This document shows positions 34,560 to 46,055 of a stretch of DNA of 64,000 nt, piece by piece (the stretch's first letter is position 1; each line of letters begins with the position of its first letter). The notes under the pieces are model-generated. The model had not been told where the DNA came from. It saw only the letters and a program-made list of their open reading frames with translations, and made no database searches. The stretch is from Scleroderma bovista (lineage: Eukaryota > Basidiomycota > Agaricomycetes > Boletales > Sclerodermataceae), in the NCBI GenBank assembly GCA_037178675.1, contig JAYMGJ010000036.1, positions 62,001 to 126,000 on the forward strand. The letters are read 5' to 3'. Both the position numbers and the translations under genes were made by a program.

Positions 34560-35623
34560 CAGGGATGCAGGGATTTAAAAATAGCAGATGGCCCTTCTAT
34601 GCGACCATGGAGACTTTGTTGCCAAATGACTTTGTGAGAGGCAGCCATGCTTACAATCCTGCCACCACTACCACTGCAGGGAATGTCGAAATTGTGCAAC
34701 CCCCCCCCCCCCACCTGCCAGCCACCGGGCGTACAATCCTGCTACCATAGGGCATGCTGTGCAAGCCCCCCCCTCACCTGCCAGCCACTACACTGCAATG
34801 AGTGACAGTCACTCTGTACTGGTGCCCCCCCGACTCCTCCATACCTAACTCCACTGTAACAAGTGACAACAGGTAATGGTACTCTTGGCTTGAACTTACC
34901 TATCAATACTCATTGTCATACTTCAGCAATCCCATTGTTACCCCAGCTCCCTCCGACACCACTCCATTCTGGTTTGTAGATCCTCCAATAACAGGGGGTA
35001 CCAGCAGCACAGGAGACAACAGGAGTGGTGAAATAATCAACAAAAAGGTGTCAACAGTGTCCAACCATGCCGATTTCCCAACCTATGTGCCAGTTTCCCC
35101 TGGACTGTCCCCATTTGCCATGTCATACTCAGCCACACCACCTATTTCCTTTGTACCGTCAACTTCGAGTTCTGCTCCATCAAGTAGGAAGCACTCGTGT
35201 GTGGAGGATGTTTCTGAAACCTTTGAGGATCGACCACAAATACTTTCAGCACAAGCTGCACTCCATGCACTCCCTCCTATGAGTGACTCATCCATGGTTT
35301 CTTCAAAGCGGTTGAAAAAGAATAAAGAGCCTTCAACCTCATCTGCTCTAGTTGGTGTGCAAGGCTCACTCACTTATCTTGGGACTGTCATCACATCCTC
35401 CTCAACAGTTGCTGCAGAGCAGAGGCAGATGGATCAGAAACAACATGTTTATGTGATACTTCGAGAGCATGACTGTGACCTCCCACTACAAGCCAAGTCA
35501 GCATTGATAGAGGCATTTTAAATGGATGCAGTGGTGATTGAGTTGTATATTACAATGGTGGATGACAAGGACCTCTGGAGGGAGTGGATATGGGTGTCTC
35601 TCAAACCTTGGGCTCCTCCCTAA
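34560..35623 (+). pseudogene. PIF/Harbinger accessory (Myb/SANT-like) protein, decayed
   Basis: An exon with GFKNSRWPFYATMETLLPND (34568 on) resembles the end of the SANT/Myb domain of fungal Harbinger partner proteins. The main exon, 34913-35521, is Ser/Thr/Pro-rich and ends with QGSLTYLGTVI, ILREHDCDLPLQAKSALIEA, the helical C-terminal region of that family. A TAA at 35519 interrupts it; the same frame continues MDAVVIELYITMVDD to a stop at 35621. The protein normally acts with the transposase for import and DNA binding. Convergent with the transposase. Confidence 0.55.
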
Positions 35624-35799
35624 GGATTTTACATTTTAGCTGTAGTCTGTAGTGTTGTTGCCATTCTGTTGTTTTCCATATGCAATTGTATTCATGGTTG
35701 TGTCCATGCAACAAAAGTCAAACATGATTGATAGTAAGAAAAAAGACAAGCAATGTATGTATCTATAACTACTGATTCTGCAGAGCAACTTGGTAGTCA

Positions 35800-37090
35800 A
35801 CCCACATTGCTTGAGCAATGAACCTGTTCACCCTCACTGTTGTCCAGCTCATCCTCATCATCCTTGTCATCTTCTGGACCAACCCCACTGCCAGCCTCCT
35901 GTTCCACCACTAGATCCCATTGCTCTACTCCATCATTGTTTGGATTGTAGGACGAGACAATATTGTGGATGACACAGAGTGCGACTGGGATGCGGGATTG
36001 AATGTCAATGGAATATTCTGCAGCAAGAAGAAGGATTCAAAAACGACACTTGATGACACCAAAGATCCATTCAATAATGTTCCGTGCTGATGAGTGACAC
36101 AAATTGAAGAGTTCTTCTTTGTTCACTGGCCTTTAAGAATGAGAATGAGTAAATAAACTATGTTTCAGTCAGTGCTCACCTTAGGGATGCCTGGTGCCAT
36201 TCAGCCAGGTGATAATGTGTGCTGCGATACGGTACAAGAAGGTTTGGCGATGAAGCTGGGAACCCAGTGTCCCCAAGAAGATACTTCCCCTATGGAATCA
36301 CGAGGCTCGACACACAGGCATCTTGGAATACATGAGTGTCCGATGCTGATCCCTCCCAGCCAGTCAATGTGTAAGTGAATTGCATGCCAAAGTCACATGC
36401 AAATAGGCAGTTTTGAGACAGGAACCCCTTGCAATTCTGATATGCAGTATGTTCATGGCGTGGGGGAGCTGCAGGGATGTGGCTGCCATCAATGGCACCA
36501 ATAGCATCCTTGAAATATGGCATGAATTGATAGTTATTGATCGCTGGATGGACAGCAGTGGATGATGAAAGTGAAATATATTGGGAGTAGAATGATTGAG
36601 ATGAGAATATCGCTACCATCTTGTGGAAGTATCTATGCAAAGAGCAGTCAAATATTGAATGCAAAGACGATTGTACCACACACCTGGATATCATGTCATT
36701 GGATCTTTGGAACTGCTCCCCAACACGTCTGATAGAAAGGCCGGTAACACATGTATACAAGAATATTGCCAGTTGCTCCTTGAGGGTGACATGATCCAAA
36801 GCTTTGTGGCCATGTCTTTGGAGCTCCATAGTGATATCTCTGAATGTATAAGCACTCATACCCAACTCACACTGAATGTGATCTGGGTGACCCAGTATAA
36901 GCTCAATGATCCATCCTTCACCAGAAAGTACAGATGTATGGTATGGCTGTGGGCTCCTTGGGAGATCTTGGGCAAGGAGATCTACCATTAGTTTAAGTAG
37001 TGTTTGGGTGATGGTGAGGACTTGTGCCCGTATGAATTCTTGCCCATCGCTATCAGGTTCCATGAGGGGTACTAGCTGGTATTCAAACAT
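35800..37090 (-). pseudogene. PIF/Harbinger transposase (DDE_Tnp_4), nearly complete
   Basis: ATG at 37090 opens 266 residues with an N-terminal helical domain, then DAIGAIDGSHIPAAPP (first Asp), LFACDFGMQFTYTLTGWEGS and ASDTHVF (second Asp). A TAG at 36290 interrupts it, but the same frame reads GDTGFPASSPNLLVPYRS. A ~35-bp intron then leads to ELFNLCHSSARNIIEWIFGV (Glu) and IPVALCVIHNIV. The DDE triad is visible, so only one or two stops (36290, and one after IKCRF) separate it from an intact gene. Arg in the usual NIIERIFG is Trp here. Confidence 0.8.
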
Positions 37091-37182
37091 CTAACTCCAA
37101 CCCTTGCATGCCAAATTGCACAAAATATTACAAGCAGGAAGTGACAGTAAGCAAAGACTACCATACAGGCTCTAAGGATACA

Positions 37183-37222
37183 GACCTCAGAAAGATGGGA
37201 ATGAGGGCAGACTGGACATATT
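37183..37222 (-). pseudogene. Left flank of element A: piece of a duplicated kinase gene
   Basis: The 40 bases before element A (GATACAGACCTCAGAAAGAT...) match 63524-63563, and the sequence after element A matches the bases that follow there. This is one half of a split paralog of the kinase gene at the right edge of the window. Confidence 0.6.
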
Positions 37223-37680
37223 TGTCGACAAGAAAGTATGATTATATCTTATCTTAATCTAATCTTGGAGTTTCCAGAGATCACAGTTACATGTGATTCC
37301 GGAGTAGTGTCAACCGGGTTACCGGTAGATCACATGACCGGCTCCACAAGATAGCCGGAACTATCACATGCAAGGCACGTGTATAACACATGCTGATGCA
37401 CGTTACAGGCATGTTTCCAGATAACTATGTTTATGGAAACTGCACCTACTACATATGGGAATATGGTGAAATAGGCGAGAATAATACTTATCTATGCACA
37501 GACCATGTACCACAGGTATATATACCCTGTAGGATTCCCTGTAGTTCCTTAGTTCAATACAGTTCAACTGTTCTCTCATTACTTGCTACTTCAAACAACT
37601 CAACTTCAAGAACCAGCTACTAGCTAATCAAAGGTATGCTTGCACTACCCCGTTGCTGTTGCCCCAGTTTTGTTGCTACA
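37223..37680 (+). repeat. Element A 5' LTR
   Basis: 458 bp, TGT...ACA. It contains the palindromic TATA box GGTATATATACC near 37516, followed by short T/C-rich sequence. It differs from the 3' LTR at about eight sites, mostly transitions. Confidence 0.93.
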
Positions 37681-37692
37681 GGTTATGAGCCC
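37681..37692 (+). promoter_or_regulatory. Primer-binding site, half-tRNA initiator Met
   Basis: GGTTATGAGCCC directly follows the LTR. It is the exact complement of the anticodon stem-loop of eukaryotic initiator tRNA-Met (GGGCUCAUAACC), and the match extends to CTG. This is the internal, half-tRNA priming known for Drosophila copia, not priming by the 3' CCA end. Element B has the same site. Confidence 0.8.
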
Positions 37693-37717
37693 TGTTTAAG
37701 GCCATACCAGGAAGCAT

Positions 37718-39587
37718 ATGGCAGTTCTGTCTTCGTCACTGTCTCCTGCTATGAACCTTAGACAGCTTGTAGCTGAAGTTCTTCACGAGTTACCGTTTGT
37801 CTTTGCCGTGATATCTCTTATGATATATTCTTCGTTTGTGTTTTGGTTTGAACGCTGGAGATACAACTACATTGCCGCACTCTTTGTGTGCTATGCAGTT
37901 CGTCTCTTGGTTACCTCGCAGCCATGTCCTGCTCCTCCTCCCTTTGTTAACGTGGAGTTACCATTACCTCCCGTTCACAACCCTTTTGAAGACAATGATG
38001 AACTCGTCGTCATCGATACTACAGCACCTCCTAGTGTTCACCAAACAGTGGACTTCTATTGGAGAGAGGCTATGCGGAACTACCGCTTGTATCGACCAAG
38101 GGAACACCACGGCGGTGATTTGCTTAGTGGAAACATGGGACATATTAGGAGGCCTTTGCCTCTTAGTAGGGAGGAACAGCTTTCTCTCATCAGCCATGAC
38201 TGTTTTTACGGATACATTGATAGTCACATCACTGTTCCTGATCCTCGGTGGGCATTGCCCTACCAGTTCCGCGTCTTGTTCAGACATTGGCAGTCTGTTA
38301 TCATCGAGTCTCTTCCGTATGATGAAGAGATATTCATTGATAACGTTTCAGATGCCAATTACCTTCGAACAGACATCAGACTCCGACTTGAGGAATTCGC
38401 ACGAGAACAGGCCCAGGCCAATCTCCAGGCGGAACTCATCTCGAGGCAGCTCACCGATTTACGTTCCCGCGCCTCTGGCCAGGAGCAAAAGTGAGCTATG
38501 GATGCAGGAAAGAGGAAGGAGGGAACAGGGAAGGAGGATTGTCAGGATTGGTAATCGACAAGTGGTACAACTGTGTCGAGGTCCCACTCCACCTCCTACC
38601 TATGCAGCTGATCATCATAGAGCTCTTCAAGAGCAATGGCGACGACGTGCAGATGTGATCGCTGAGGGAGAAGTCGCCGCTGACATTCAACCCGATCCGG
38701 AGGATAACAGTCCACCCTCTACCGGAGGGATCTGGACTCAATACATGCAGGGAGTATCGGAGGAATTCTATGTCGAGCTTAGGCCCGGCATAGGTCGTGC
38801 CGCTCATCTAGATAGCCACCCTTCCGAAGAGTTTGGCGGTCAGGTGATGCAGGGAGTCATTCCAGCTTACCGGAGATGACTTGATGACACCCCTTTTCCT
38901 CTGATAGCTAACCCGCACCCTGAACCAGAACAGGGTCAAGTCAGAGGTATGGTTGGCGAGGAGCTAGCCATTGTATACCCAGAGAATCTGCAGGTCCATT
39001 GGGCCTTCCACAGATCTTATTATCTCCCCTCTGCTAAGCTTCACGCTTATTTGATGCCTCATGCCCGAGCTAACTTCATGGGAGTAGACTATCAGTCACT
39101 CCACTATGAAGATCCTGCTCTTGCGACCGTCCCAGCCTTCTGGATCGATCCCTGCCCAGAGATCTACCAGCCAGCCAGTCGTTGGCGGCATCCTCTCTAC
39201 TCTGAGCAGCGATTTTCCGGAGCTATCCCATCTCTTCGGGACTGGCTCGATTGGCTCGAAGTCAATTTCAGATATGTCTGGAAGCAGAGACTGTGGCGAG
39301 CACAGTTCTCGATACCCACGTGCATGGAGCGACCCGGTATCCTCTTCGAGGAAAGTCGGGATCTCTGGGTGGCTCACACCACTCTCATCCATCTCGATAT
39401 GGCAGACTATCAAAATGGAGCGTTTTCGTTCCATGGACTCCAGCCCCACTGGCTGTCTAGCCAGGATCGATGCGACAATATCACACTCCTGCTCGAAAGG
39501 CACGAGGCTGGACGAGAAGGTGATGAAGCTCTCGATGATGATGCGGAACGATCAGATTCCGGGATTCCTGGAGGAGCCCTTGATTAG
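37718..39587 (+). CDS. ORF-X: extra membrane-type ORF between 5' LTR and gag of element A
   Basis: A 258-residue frame (37718-38494) has two likely membrane helices near residues 25-43 (PFVFAVISLMIYSSFVFWF) and 48-66. Acidic/Pro-rich and globular-looking text follows (ISHDCFYGYIDSHITVPDPR, EFAREQAQANLQAEL). After one frameshift between about 38400 and 38490 the text continues (EQWRRRADVIAEGEVAADIQ) to a TGA at 38877. The same frame then goes on through 38949-39587 (QVHWAFHRSYYLPSAK, PSLRDWLDWLEVNFRYVW). So one protein of roughly 620 residues appears to have been encoded. It is not Gag, protease, integrase or RT, and element B lacks it. No family recognised; an envelope-like or captured host protein are both possible. 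Confidence 0.55.
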
Positions 39588-39592
39588 GTGCT

Positions 39593-39932
39593 TCCCAAGT
39601 CCCTACTGGCACCCTATTCCTTATTCTGGAAAGGGAAGACCATTATGGAAATCTGATAAAGGACTTCTTAAGTCCATCTCCACTTACATCTTGTATGATA
39701 AGGCTCCGGTTGTTCTTTTTACCATTTGGATGTTTTCTTTGACATTTTACCTAGGCATTGGTCGTATACAACATTTACGATACCTACGGACTCCTCGGAT
39801 TCCTCATCTTCAACAGAAGAGGATACACAATCTGAATCTTCTTCATCTTCAGAAGAAGATCTTATCTTTCTTCCACCCGTTTCTGTTACTGCTGTACCGG
39901 AACTGATTTTACTAAATCTTTTTGATTTTTAA
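39593..39932 (+). other. Short coding-like stretch between ORF-X and gag
   Basis: One frame has a hydrophobic helix (APVVLFTIWMFSLTFYLG). Another gives a Ser/Glu-rich acidic run (TDSSDSSSSTEEDTQSES). Either could be the C-terminus of ORF-X after a frameshift. I cannot choose between them. Confidence 0.25.
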
Positions 39933-39948
39933 ATATATCAGAATCATT

Positions 39949-42026
39949 ATGTCCGGAAACACTGGTGACATGAAGAAGACCACACCCATTCTTACTGGCA
40001 CATCCAATTACTTGGAATGGAAGTCCGCCATGAAGTCACTCTTGCAAGTCATGGGAGTCTGGCACTATGCGCATCATCAAGTAGCTGCTGTCATTGCTGG
40101 ACAGGCCGGTGCAACCGCTGAGCAACAAGCCACTGATGAAACCAATTGGGATAAAGCCCTCGGTATGATCACGTACTACACATCCGCACTCATCAGACAG
40201 AATCTGATGAACGAGAATGAACCCCATACTGTTTTGGAAGCACTCAACACCTCTTATGGGACTCCTGGCGCTGCCGGTGTCTTTGTTGAGTTCAAACGAC
40301 TCACGCGAATGATAATTCCAGGGAATCAGGATCCCACTCCGGCTGTACATCAAATGCAGTCCACGATTGGTTACTTGGCCTCCAATGGCCTAACTCTCCC
40401 CGACTCTGCTCAAGCAATGCTTCTTCTTGGTGCCTTACCGAATGAGTGGCAAGGCTTCGCTTCCACACTCCTGGCCACCTTATTGGTCAACCCAACTGCC
40501 GCTCAAATTGCTGTGGGCGTTCAACGCCTCACCTTTGATGCGGTTCTTCTGAAGATTATGGAAGAATGGTCCAGGAAGTCTGGCAAGTCTATAATGCCGA
40601 CAATAAAGAAGGAACAAAATGCGCAGGCAGGACCTTCTCACCCTAGATGCAAGAAGTGTTCTGGACGTCATAACACCACGGATCACCATGATGATTATAA
40701 AAAGACGTTCACTCCTAATGCCGCCGCAGGTCCTTCTACATTCCCGCCGAAGAATCAGGGTGGTGGAAAAGGGAAAGGAGGAGGAAAGAAGGGAAAAGGA
40801 AAGCAGCCTTACAAGGGTAAAGGCAAGCAGTGTCAAAACGCTGCAGAACAAACCACACAAATTGTCGAGCTTGGCTCTGACGATGATTCCGATGCTGGGT
40901 CCGTCTCTAATATTCCTGAGACAGGCTGGTCCATGCTTACTCCATTCCAACTTGCTGCAGAGTCAGTATTACGTTCTGTGTGTAATGACCTGGCAAGAAA
41001 GAAAAGGGATAGTGAGGAATATGCACGTAGACTAGCTACGAGACCACAGACTCCCGATGACGGGACCATAAAGTATCGAGATGACGGTTTTGTTTGTGAC
41101 CAATACAACGATGAAAGCTTTGACTGTTATACCTTGTGCACCTCTAAGGAGAGTGACAACAAGTGTCTTTGCTTAACATCTCCCCACTCAGGACAAAAAA
41201 CCGAATCTCACTGCCCCAAGCATAAACATTTAACAGGTCTATGGTTGATGGATTCCGGTGCAACCGATCATTCCACTCCATATTTGGATGATTTCCTAAC
41301 ATACAAGGAACTTCCAAAGCCTATAAATGTGGGTACTGCTGGTGCTGAAATAATTCAGTTTTTAGGCATAGGTACAGTTGCCTTCAAAACTAAAGTTGGC
41401 AATGTACAGAAACAAATCTATCTTTGACATGTCTACTATTCTCCATCTGGAGATAGACGTATTTGTTCGCTTCAGTGGCTTACCACAAAACTCAAGATGA
41501 AACTCTATGCTGACGCGAAGATAACTCGTGTCTTCAATTCACGAAATGAAGTCTTCTTGGAAGGGACTAGGTTAATTCCAAGGAACAATCTCCATTGGTT
41601 TTATGGGAAACTGATACATCAGACTGGAGCTCTTGGACTTCTCATGGATTTGGACATAAAATCAATTTCAACGGTGCAATGCGCAACCGTTACAAATAAA
41701 TTCAACAACTATGATCTATGGCATAGTCGTCTAGGTCATCCTAACCCTCAAACTATGCGGCATGCTACTCGCGCTACCGATGGTATTGAGAAATTGGATA
41801 TACCAACGACGGCACCACTCTGTCCTGATTGTCAGATTGGCAAGATGCCTTCAAGGTCTTTTCCATCTTCCGATAAACAAGCAGACAAAATACTTGAGAT
41901 GGTGCACTGCGACCTGGTCGAGTTCCCTGTCTTGTCATACAGTCGACACAAGTATTGTCTCACGATCATTGATGATTACTCTGGTTATGGCACAGTTTGC
42001 CTTTTGCAGTTAAAGTCAGATACCGC
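39949..42026 (+). pseudogene. Element A gag-protease-integrase N-terminal part
   Basis: Chosen start is ATG 39949 (MSGNTGDMKKTTPILTGTSN), which begins the copia-type Gag. A knuckle-like CKKCSGRHNTTDHHD (C-C-H-H spacing) and a Gly/Lys-rich basic tract follow. The protease is LMDSGATDHS near 41245. A TGA at 41425 interrupts the frame just after it, where Arg would be expected. The same frame then reads the integrase zinc-binding segment (WHSRLGHPN, CPDCQIGKM) and the first catalytic Asp (HCDLVEFP). At 42027 the frame is cut by the family C LTR. Confidence 0.85.
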
Positions 42027-44367
42027 TGTGTGCCTAAGTGAGGGAAGAGGTCAGAACAACCAACAACCAACACCAAATGACAGCAATATGCGAGTGGTGG
42101 TCTTCCTTTGCGTTTCTGGTATTTAATGTCCTCAGGGGGATGTGCTGCACGCCTTCAGGCAGGATGCAGGAGGGAAGGGAAGGGCTTCTGATGGGGAATA
42201 GATGCGACTGGGGATGGTATTGACTCCTCTTCAGCCTACCACAGTGGTTAGGAAGAGTCCTGGGATAGAAGAGCGATGATAGATTGGCAACAGGGGTGTA
42301 ACAGCAGTGATGGAGCAACAGGGAAGCAAGGGGACAGTTCCTGCTTCAAGAATGCGATGGACAGTGATGGGATGGAGTGGACAGAGATGCTAGACTGCGC
42401 TTCAGCCTAGAGAAATGATCAGATACAAGATATATCTGATAAACAGCAATATAGGAGCTTTAGGCCAGCACTGAGTGACCTACAAGTCCAAAGACAAAGA
42501 GGGAGCTTATAGACAGTGAGGGAGAGTGAATGTGGTCGCTTTATTGAGGGGGAAGCAGACACTTCCTTGCAGCCTTTGGCTGCTGGTTTATATACAGGAG
42601 GGGCTGTGGCCCTGTAAGCACAAATGACTAAGTGCTTGGTAAGAGATTGGTAAGAAATTGGTAAGCAATTGATAAGCAGTGTAATCAGGCTGAGTCATCG
42701 ATGGGGAGAGCCTGAACAAGCTGCTGAGCCAAGGGAAAGAGCAAAAACATAGGTAAAAAGGGGTGTACAACCAAGAATATGGAAAAATCATTGCATGGGG
42801 CCCAAAAGAGAGGGGGAGAAAGCATGGGATGAGTAGATCGAAGCTAAATGAGCATATGCGATGACATAATGCATATGAATCATAGGGGCATGAGTCATGA
42901 ATTGATAAGCAGCATGATAAGCATGATTTGAAGGATGATTGGTAAGTGATTGGTAAGGGGAGTAATGGGGATTAGTAATGCCAAGAGGGGATAAATAATG
43001 CGCAGCAGAGTGAGTCAGAGTGAGCCAGAGTGACTCTGTGTGACTCAGAAAGAAGGGAAGCACAACCTATGATTTATTGAACTTTAGATCTGGAGATGAG
43101 CTTCTGAAGCAGTGCCACTGATGGGAGTGGCTGGGGGATAATAAAAGAATTGATCCGACCAGAAGAGCAGTGTCAGGGGGCCTGGAATGACAAGTAGAGT
43201 CACAGCTGGTCACAGAGTGTCACAAATCCCTTGGATTGAGCTTCTGTAGAGCAAAAACGCGAAATTTGGTGCTCCCGAAGTGCAGTCTTCCCTTGAGCAG
43301 TAAGGGGAAGGTTCTGTACTCTATTAGGGCTCCTAAGAAGGGTTCTAGAGCACTGTTTCATTCGTGTTTGTTGCGGGATAGCAGGGAAGAGAATCGCAAG
43401 TAGCGGATTCGATGTGTCCAGGGAAGCGAGATGAATGATAGAGGGAGATGGATGTGACAGGACTCTGGGATGAAAGGACCATATGCAGAGGACTCAGGAG
43501 ACACAGAGACGACCAGGTATGAATTTTCAAGTCTAACGATAGACTTGAGACGACCAAAGTATGTGCGCGACGCAGGACTGACGAGGAGAACGCACTGACC
43601 GAGAACGAGAGGGACTGAGGGAGAAGGCTGGGAAGATATGTACCAGACAGTACACAGGAGCTCAGGGAGAGGCTGTCCCAAGAGCAGGACATAGTTGAGG
43701 TCTGCTGCAATAGCGGAGAAACGTTCCAGAGAAAATGTGGACTCCATAGTGAGTGATGAAGTGGGTGTCTGGATTGCGGGTGGAATATCTCCGTGGGAAA
43801 TGAACAGATTTACGTCGGAACTTGACAGGCAGATAGACCACGGTCTAGGCTCCATGATGGTATAGTCACATGATCGGTAGCTTCAAAAATGGCGGAGCTA
43901 TTCAAAATATCGGAATGCCGGCACTGGGCGCCTAAATTTGACATTTGGGCGCTAAAAATGATTCTTCCTTTTCTCCTTCGTTTCTCCTTCGTTTCTCCTG
44001 CTTCTTTGGTTGTTCTTGTATGGGAGTTGGACTGCAGTAGGTTGCATTCCTCTCTCATACTGAAATGATCATCAATCCTTGGATTCTTCTGCTTCTTGGC
44101 GGTTCTCGTGCGATAGATGACTGTCCATGTTGGCATTCATCTCTCACATCAGGATAGTCATTCTTGTGCGATAGATGGCTACAACGAGCTTGTATTCATT
44201 CTTTGCATAAGGATAGTCTTGACTTTGTGTGATATGGATAGCGAGGGCTGTCTGTATCCCTCAAGTCGGGACAATCTTTCAACAGATCTTGGGTGTGCGT
44301 TCTTCGCATTAGTTTCATTGGCTAACTTTCTCCATGTCCACAGTACCAAACACGTTTGGTGCGTGAC
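42027..44367 (-). mobile_element. Family C solo LTR, copy C3, inside element A
   Basis: The plus strand starts TGTGTGCCTAAGTGAGG and ends GGTGCGTGAC(A); it is the reverse complement of C1 along its length. The word ACCGC flanks it (42022-42026 and 44368-44372), a 5-bp target duplication whose exact edge is ambiguous by one base. Removing it joins LQLKSDTA to TAFSTWVTWAEKQ and restores the integrase. The TATA box (TTTATATA near 42587) and polyadenylation signal lie on the minus strand. Confidence 0.88.
43358..43855 (-). CDS. LTR-embedded ORF, copy in C3 (longest)
   Basis: The frame is 165 residues from MEPRPWSICLSSSDVNLF. It is nearly identical to the C1 ORF but runs 12 residues further (after HRIRYL it has Arg where C1 has TGA). 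This copy is probably closest to the intact ORF. No domain recognised. Confidence 0.5.
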   Translation of the reverse strand: MEPRPWSICLSSSDVNLFISHGDIPPAIQTPTSSLTMESTFSLERFSAIAADLNYVLLLGQPLPELLCTVWYISSQPSPSVPLVLGQCVLLVSPASRTYFGRLKSIVRLENSYLVVSVSPESSAYGPFIPESCHIHLPLSFISLPWTHRIRYLRFSSLLSRNKHE

Positions 44368-45720
44368 ACCGCCACCGCATTCTCTACCTGGGTAACTTGG
44401 GCTGAGAAACAAACTGGTCATTCACTCCTACGAGTATGTTCCAATCGAGGAGGAGAATTTATGGCAACCATATTTAAAACCTTCCTCACCTCCAAAGGGG
44501 TAGAACAACAACTCTCCGTTTCGGATCATCCACAACAGAATGGTCGTGCAGAAAGGTTCAATCGGACCTTACTCGAGAAAGAAGAAACCATGCGTCACGC
44601 AGCATGTCTACCGAAGAATCTATGGAACTTCGCTCTGGACACTGCGGTCCATGTTTATAACAGGACACCAATGCGTTGCATAGGCTGGAAGACACCAGTT
44701 GAACTCCTGTTCAACAAGAAACCTGACATATCTTATCTTCAAGTATTCGGATGTCTTGCTTATGTCCATATTCCAAAGGACAAGCGAAAAGACAAACTTA
44801 CTCCAAAGGCCGAAGAAATGATATTCCTTGGTTATGAACCAGGAACAAAAGGTTACCGCTTCCTGTGGAATAACAGATCTATATATGTGGAAACAACAGC
44901 CACATTCATTGAAAACTTATTCCCAAATTGTCCCGAAGAAAAGTTGAAAAAGAAAATTGATATACCTGAACCGATTCATCCTTCTGAAGAAGAAGCATCA
45001 GGTAACAACGATGAAAATAATCACCAACCTCCACCCGACGATCTGGAATTTCCACCCATTGACCCATATCAACCAAATGAGAGTCATACAAGAGGTGATA
45101 ATTCTAAAAGAGACGCCACAAAGCCACAAGGTCCAACCCAATGCCCCCCTAAACCTACAGTAGAGGAAGTCACTGACAACGACCCGCAAGTTCCTCAGGG
45201 AGGTCAAACAAGTTCTGATTATAGATGTCCGGAAGAAGAACTCAGATATATCTTTAATAGATGAACTCAGTCTTGGGAACGCCCTCAAGAGGCACCACGT
45301 CCCAGAGAAGAAGAGTTCTTCTATTTTGATCAAGAAGCCCGAGATACTCCAATTCCAGAAGTTATAATCCCTAATATACCCAATCCAATCTGTCGTAATC
45401 CCCCTCGAGTTCATAATCCACCTCTGAGACCAGACAATGTCTATGGTCAGAGAAATCCTGTGGATATAGAACGAGAAATTGCAAGAGAACGAGATTGGAC
45501 TAGAACGGTATTAGGAAGAGGATTTCCTACTATTCCTCAAACAGAACCAATGGTCGAAACAAGACCAAATCCTCCTGCACCTGCAGAACCTCAAGAGGCT
45601 CCTATCGCTGCTCCATTACCATCAATGGATGAAGATGAGAATGAAATGGAAGACGTCATAGTTCCAAACACTGATGTTGACACTATGATTCAACTAGGTC
45701 AACACTACATTCTCAACTAC
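44368..45720 (+). pseudogene. Element A integrase core and C-terminus
   Basis: The frame continues the integrase with VCSNRGGEFMATIFKTFLTS, where the second catalytic Asp (normally S-D-x-GGE) is Asn. DHPQQNGRAERFNRTLLEKE carries the Glu. VFGCLAYVHIPKDKR and the copia C-terminal text follow. A TGA at 45262 (Arg expected) is followed in the same frame by EEEFFYFDQEARDTPIP and an acidic Pro-rich linker to 45720. There the frame is cut by element B within HYILNY. Confidence 0.85.
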
Positions 45721-46009
45721 TGTTGAAGCAATACCTATATACGTAGAGGAACTGCTACTCCAACTCACCTGTTTGGGTGGAGTGCACAACCAGAGATGGT
45801 AGCGGTAGCTGGTTAAGAGCTGTTATATTATAAAAGCGGTGGACGCTGTTTATATACAACAAATAGTGTGACGCGTGACTGTGACATGTGATGTGTGACA
45901 TGTAACATCTACTCTAAAGAGGACTATTACTAAGTCTACACTAATATGCGTCGCAGTCTTGTGCGCACTTCGTCGACGGTTTACGCCGGGTGCACGTGCA
46001 ACTTCAACA
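45721..46009 (-). repeat. Element B 3' LTR
   Basis: 289 bp; on the plus strand it starts TGTTGAAGCAATACC and ends ACTTCAACA. It is the 3' LTR in the element's own minus orientation, next to the purine tract. Confidence 0.93.
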
Positions 46010-46055
46010 CTCCCCCTCGCTGTGCTGCATGTAGAGCACTTCAGCAAATAAGGCG

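Noticed and set aside
37836..38460. The long alternative frame overlapping the first part of ORF-X
   Set aside because: Its composition is Ser/Leu/Cys-rich shadow text. The other frame has better protein character here; this frame becomes the likely coding one only after about 38480.
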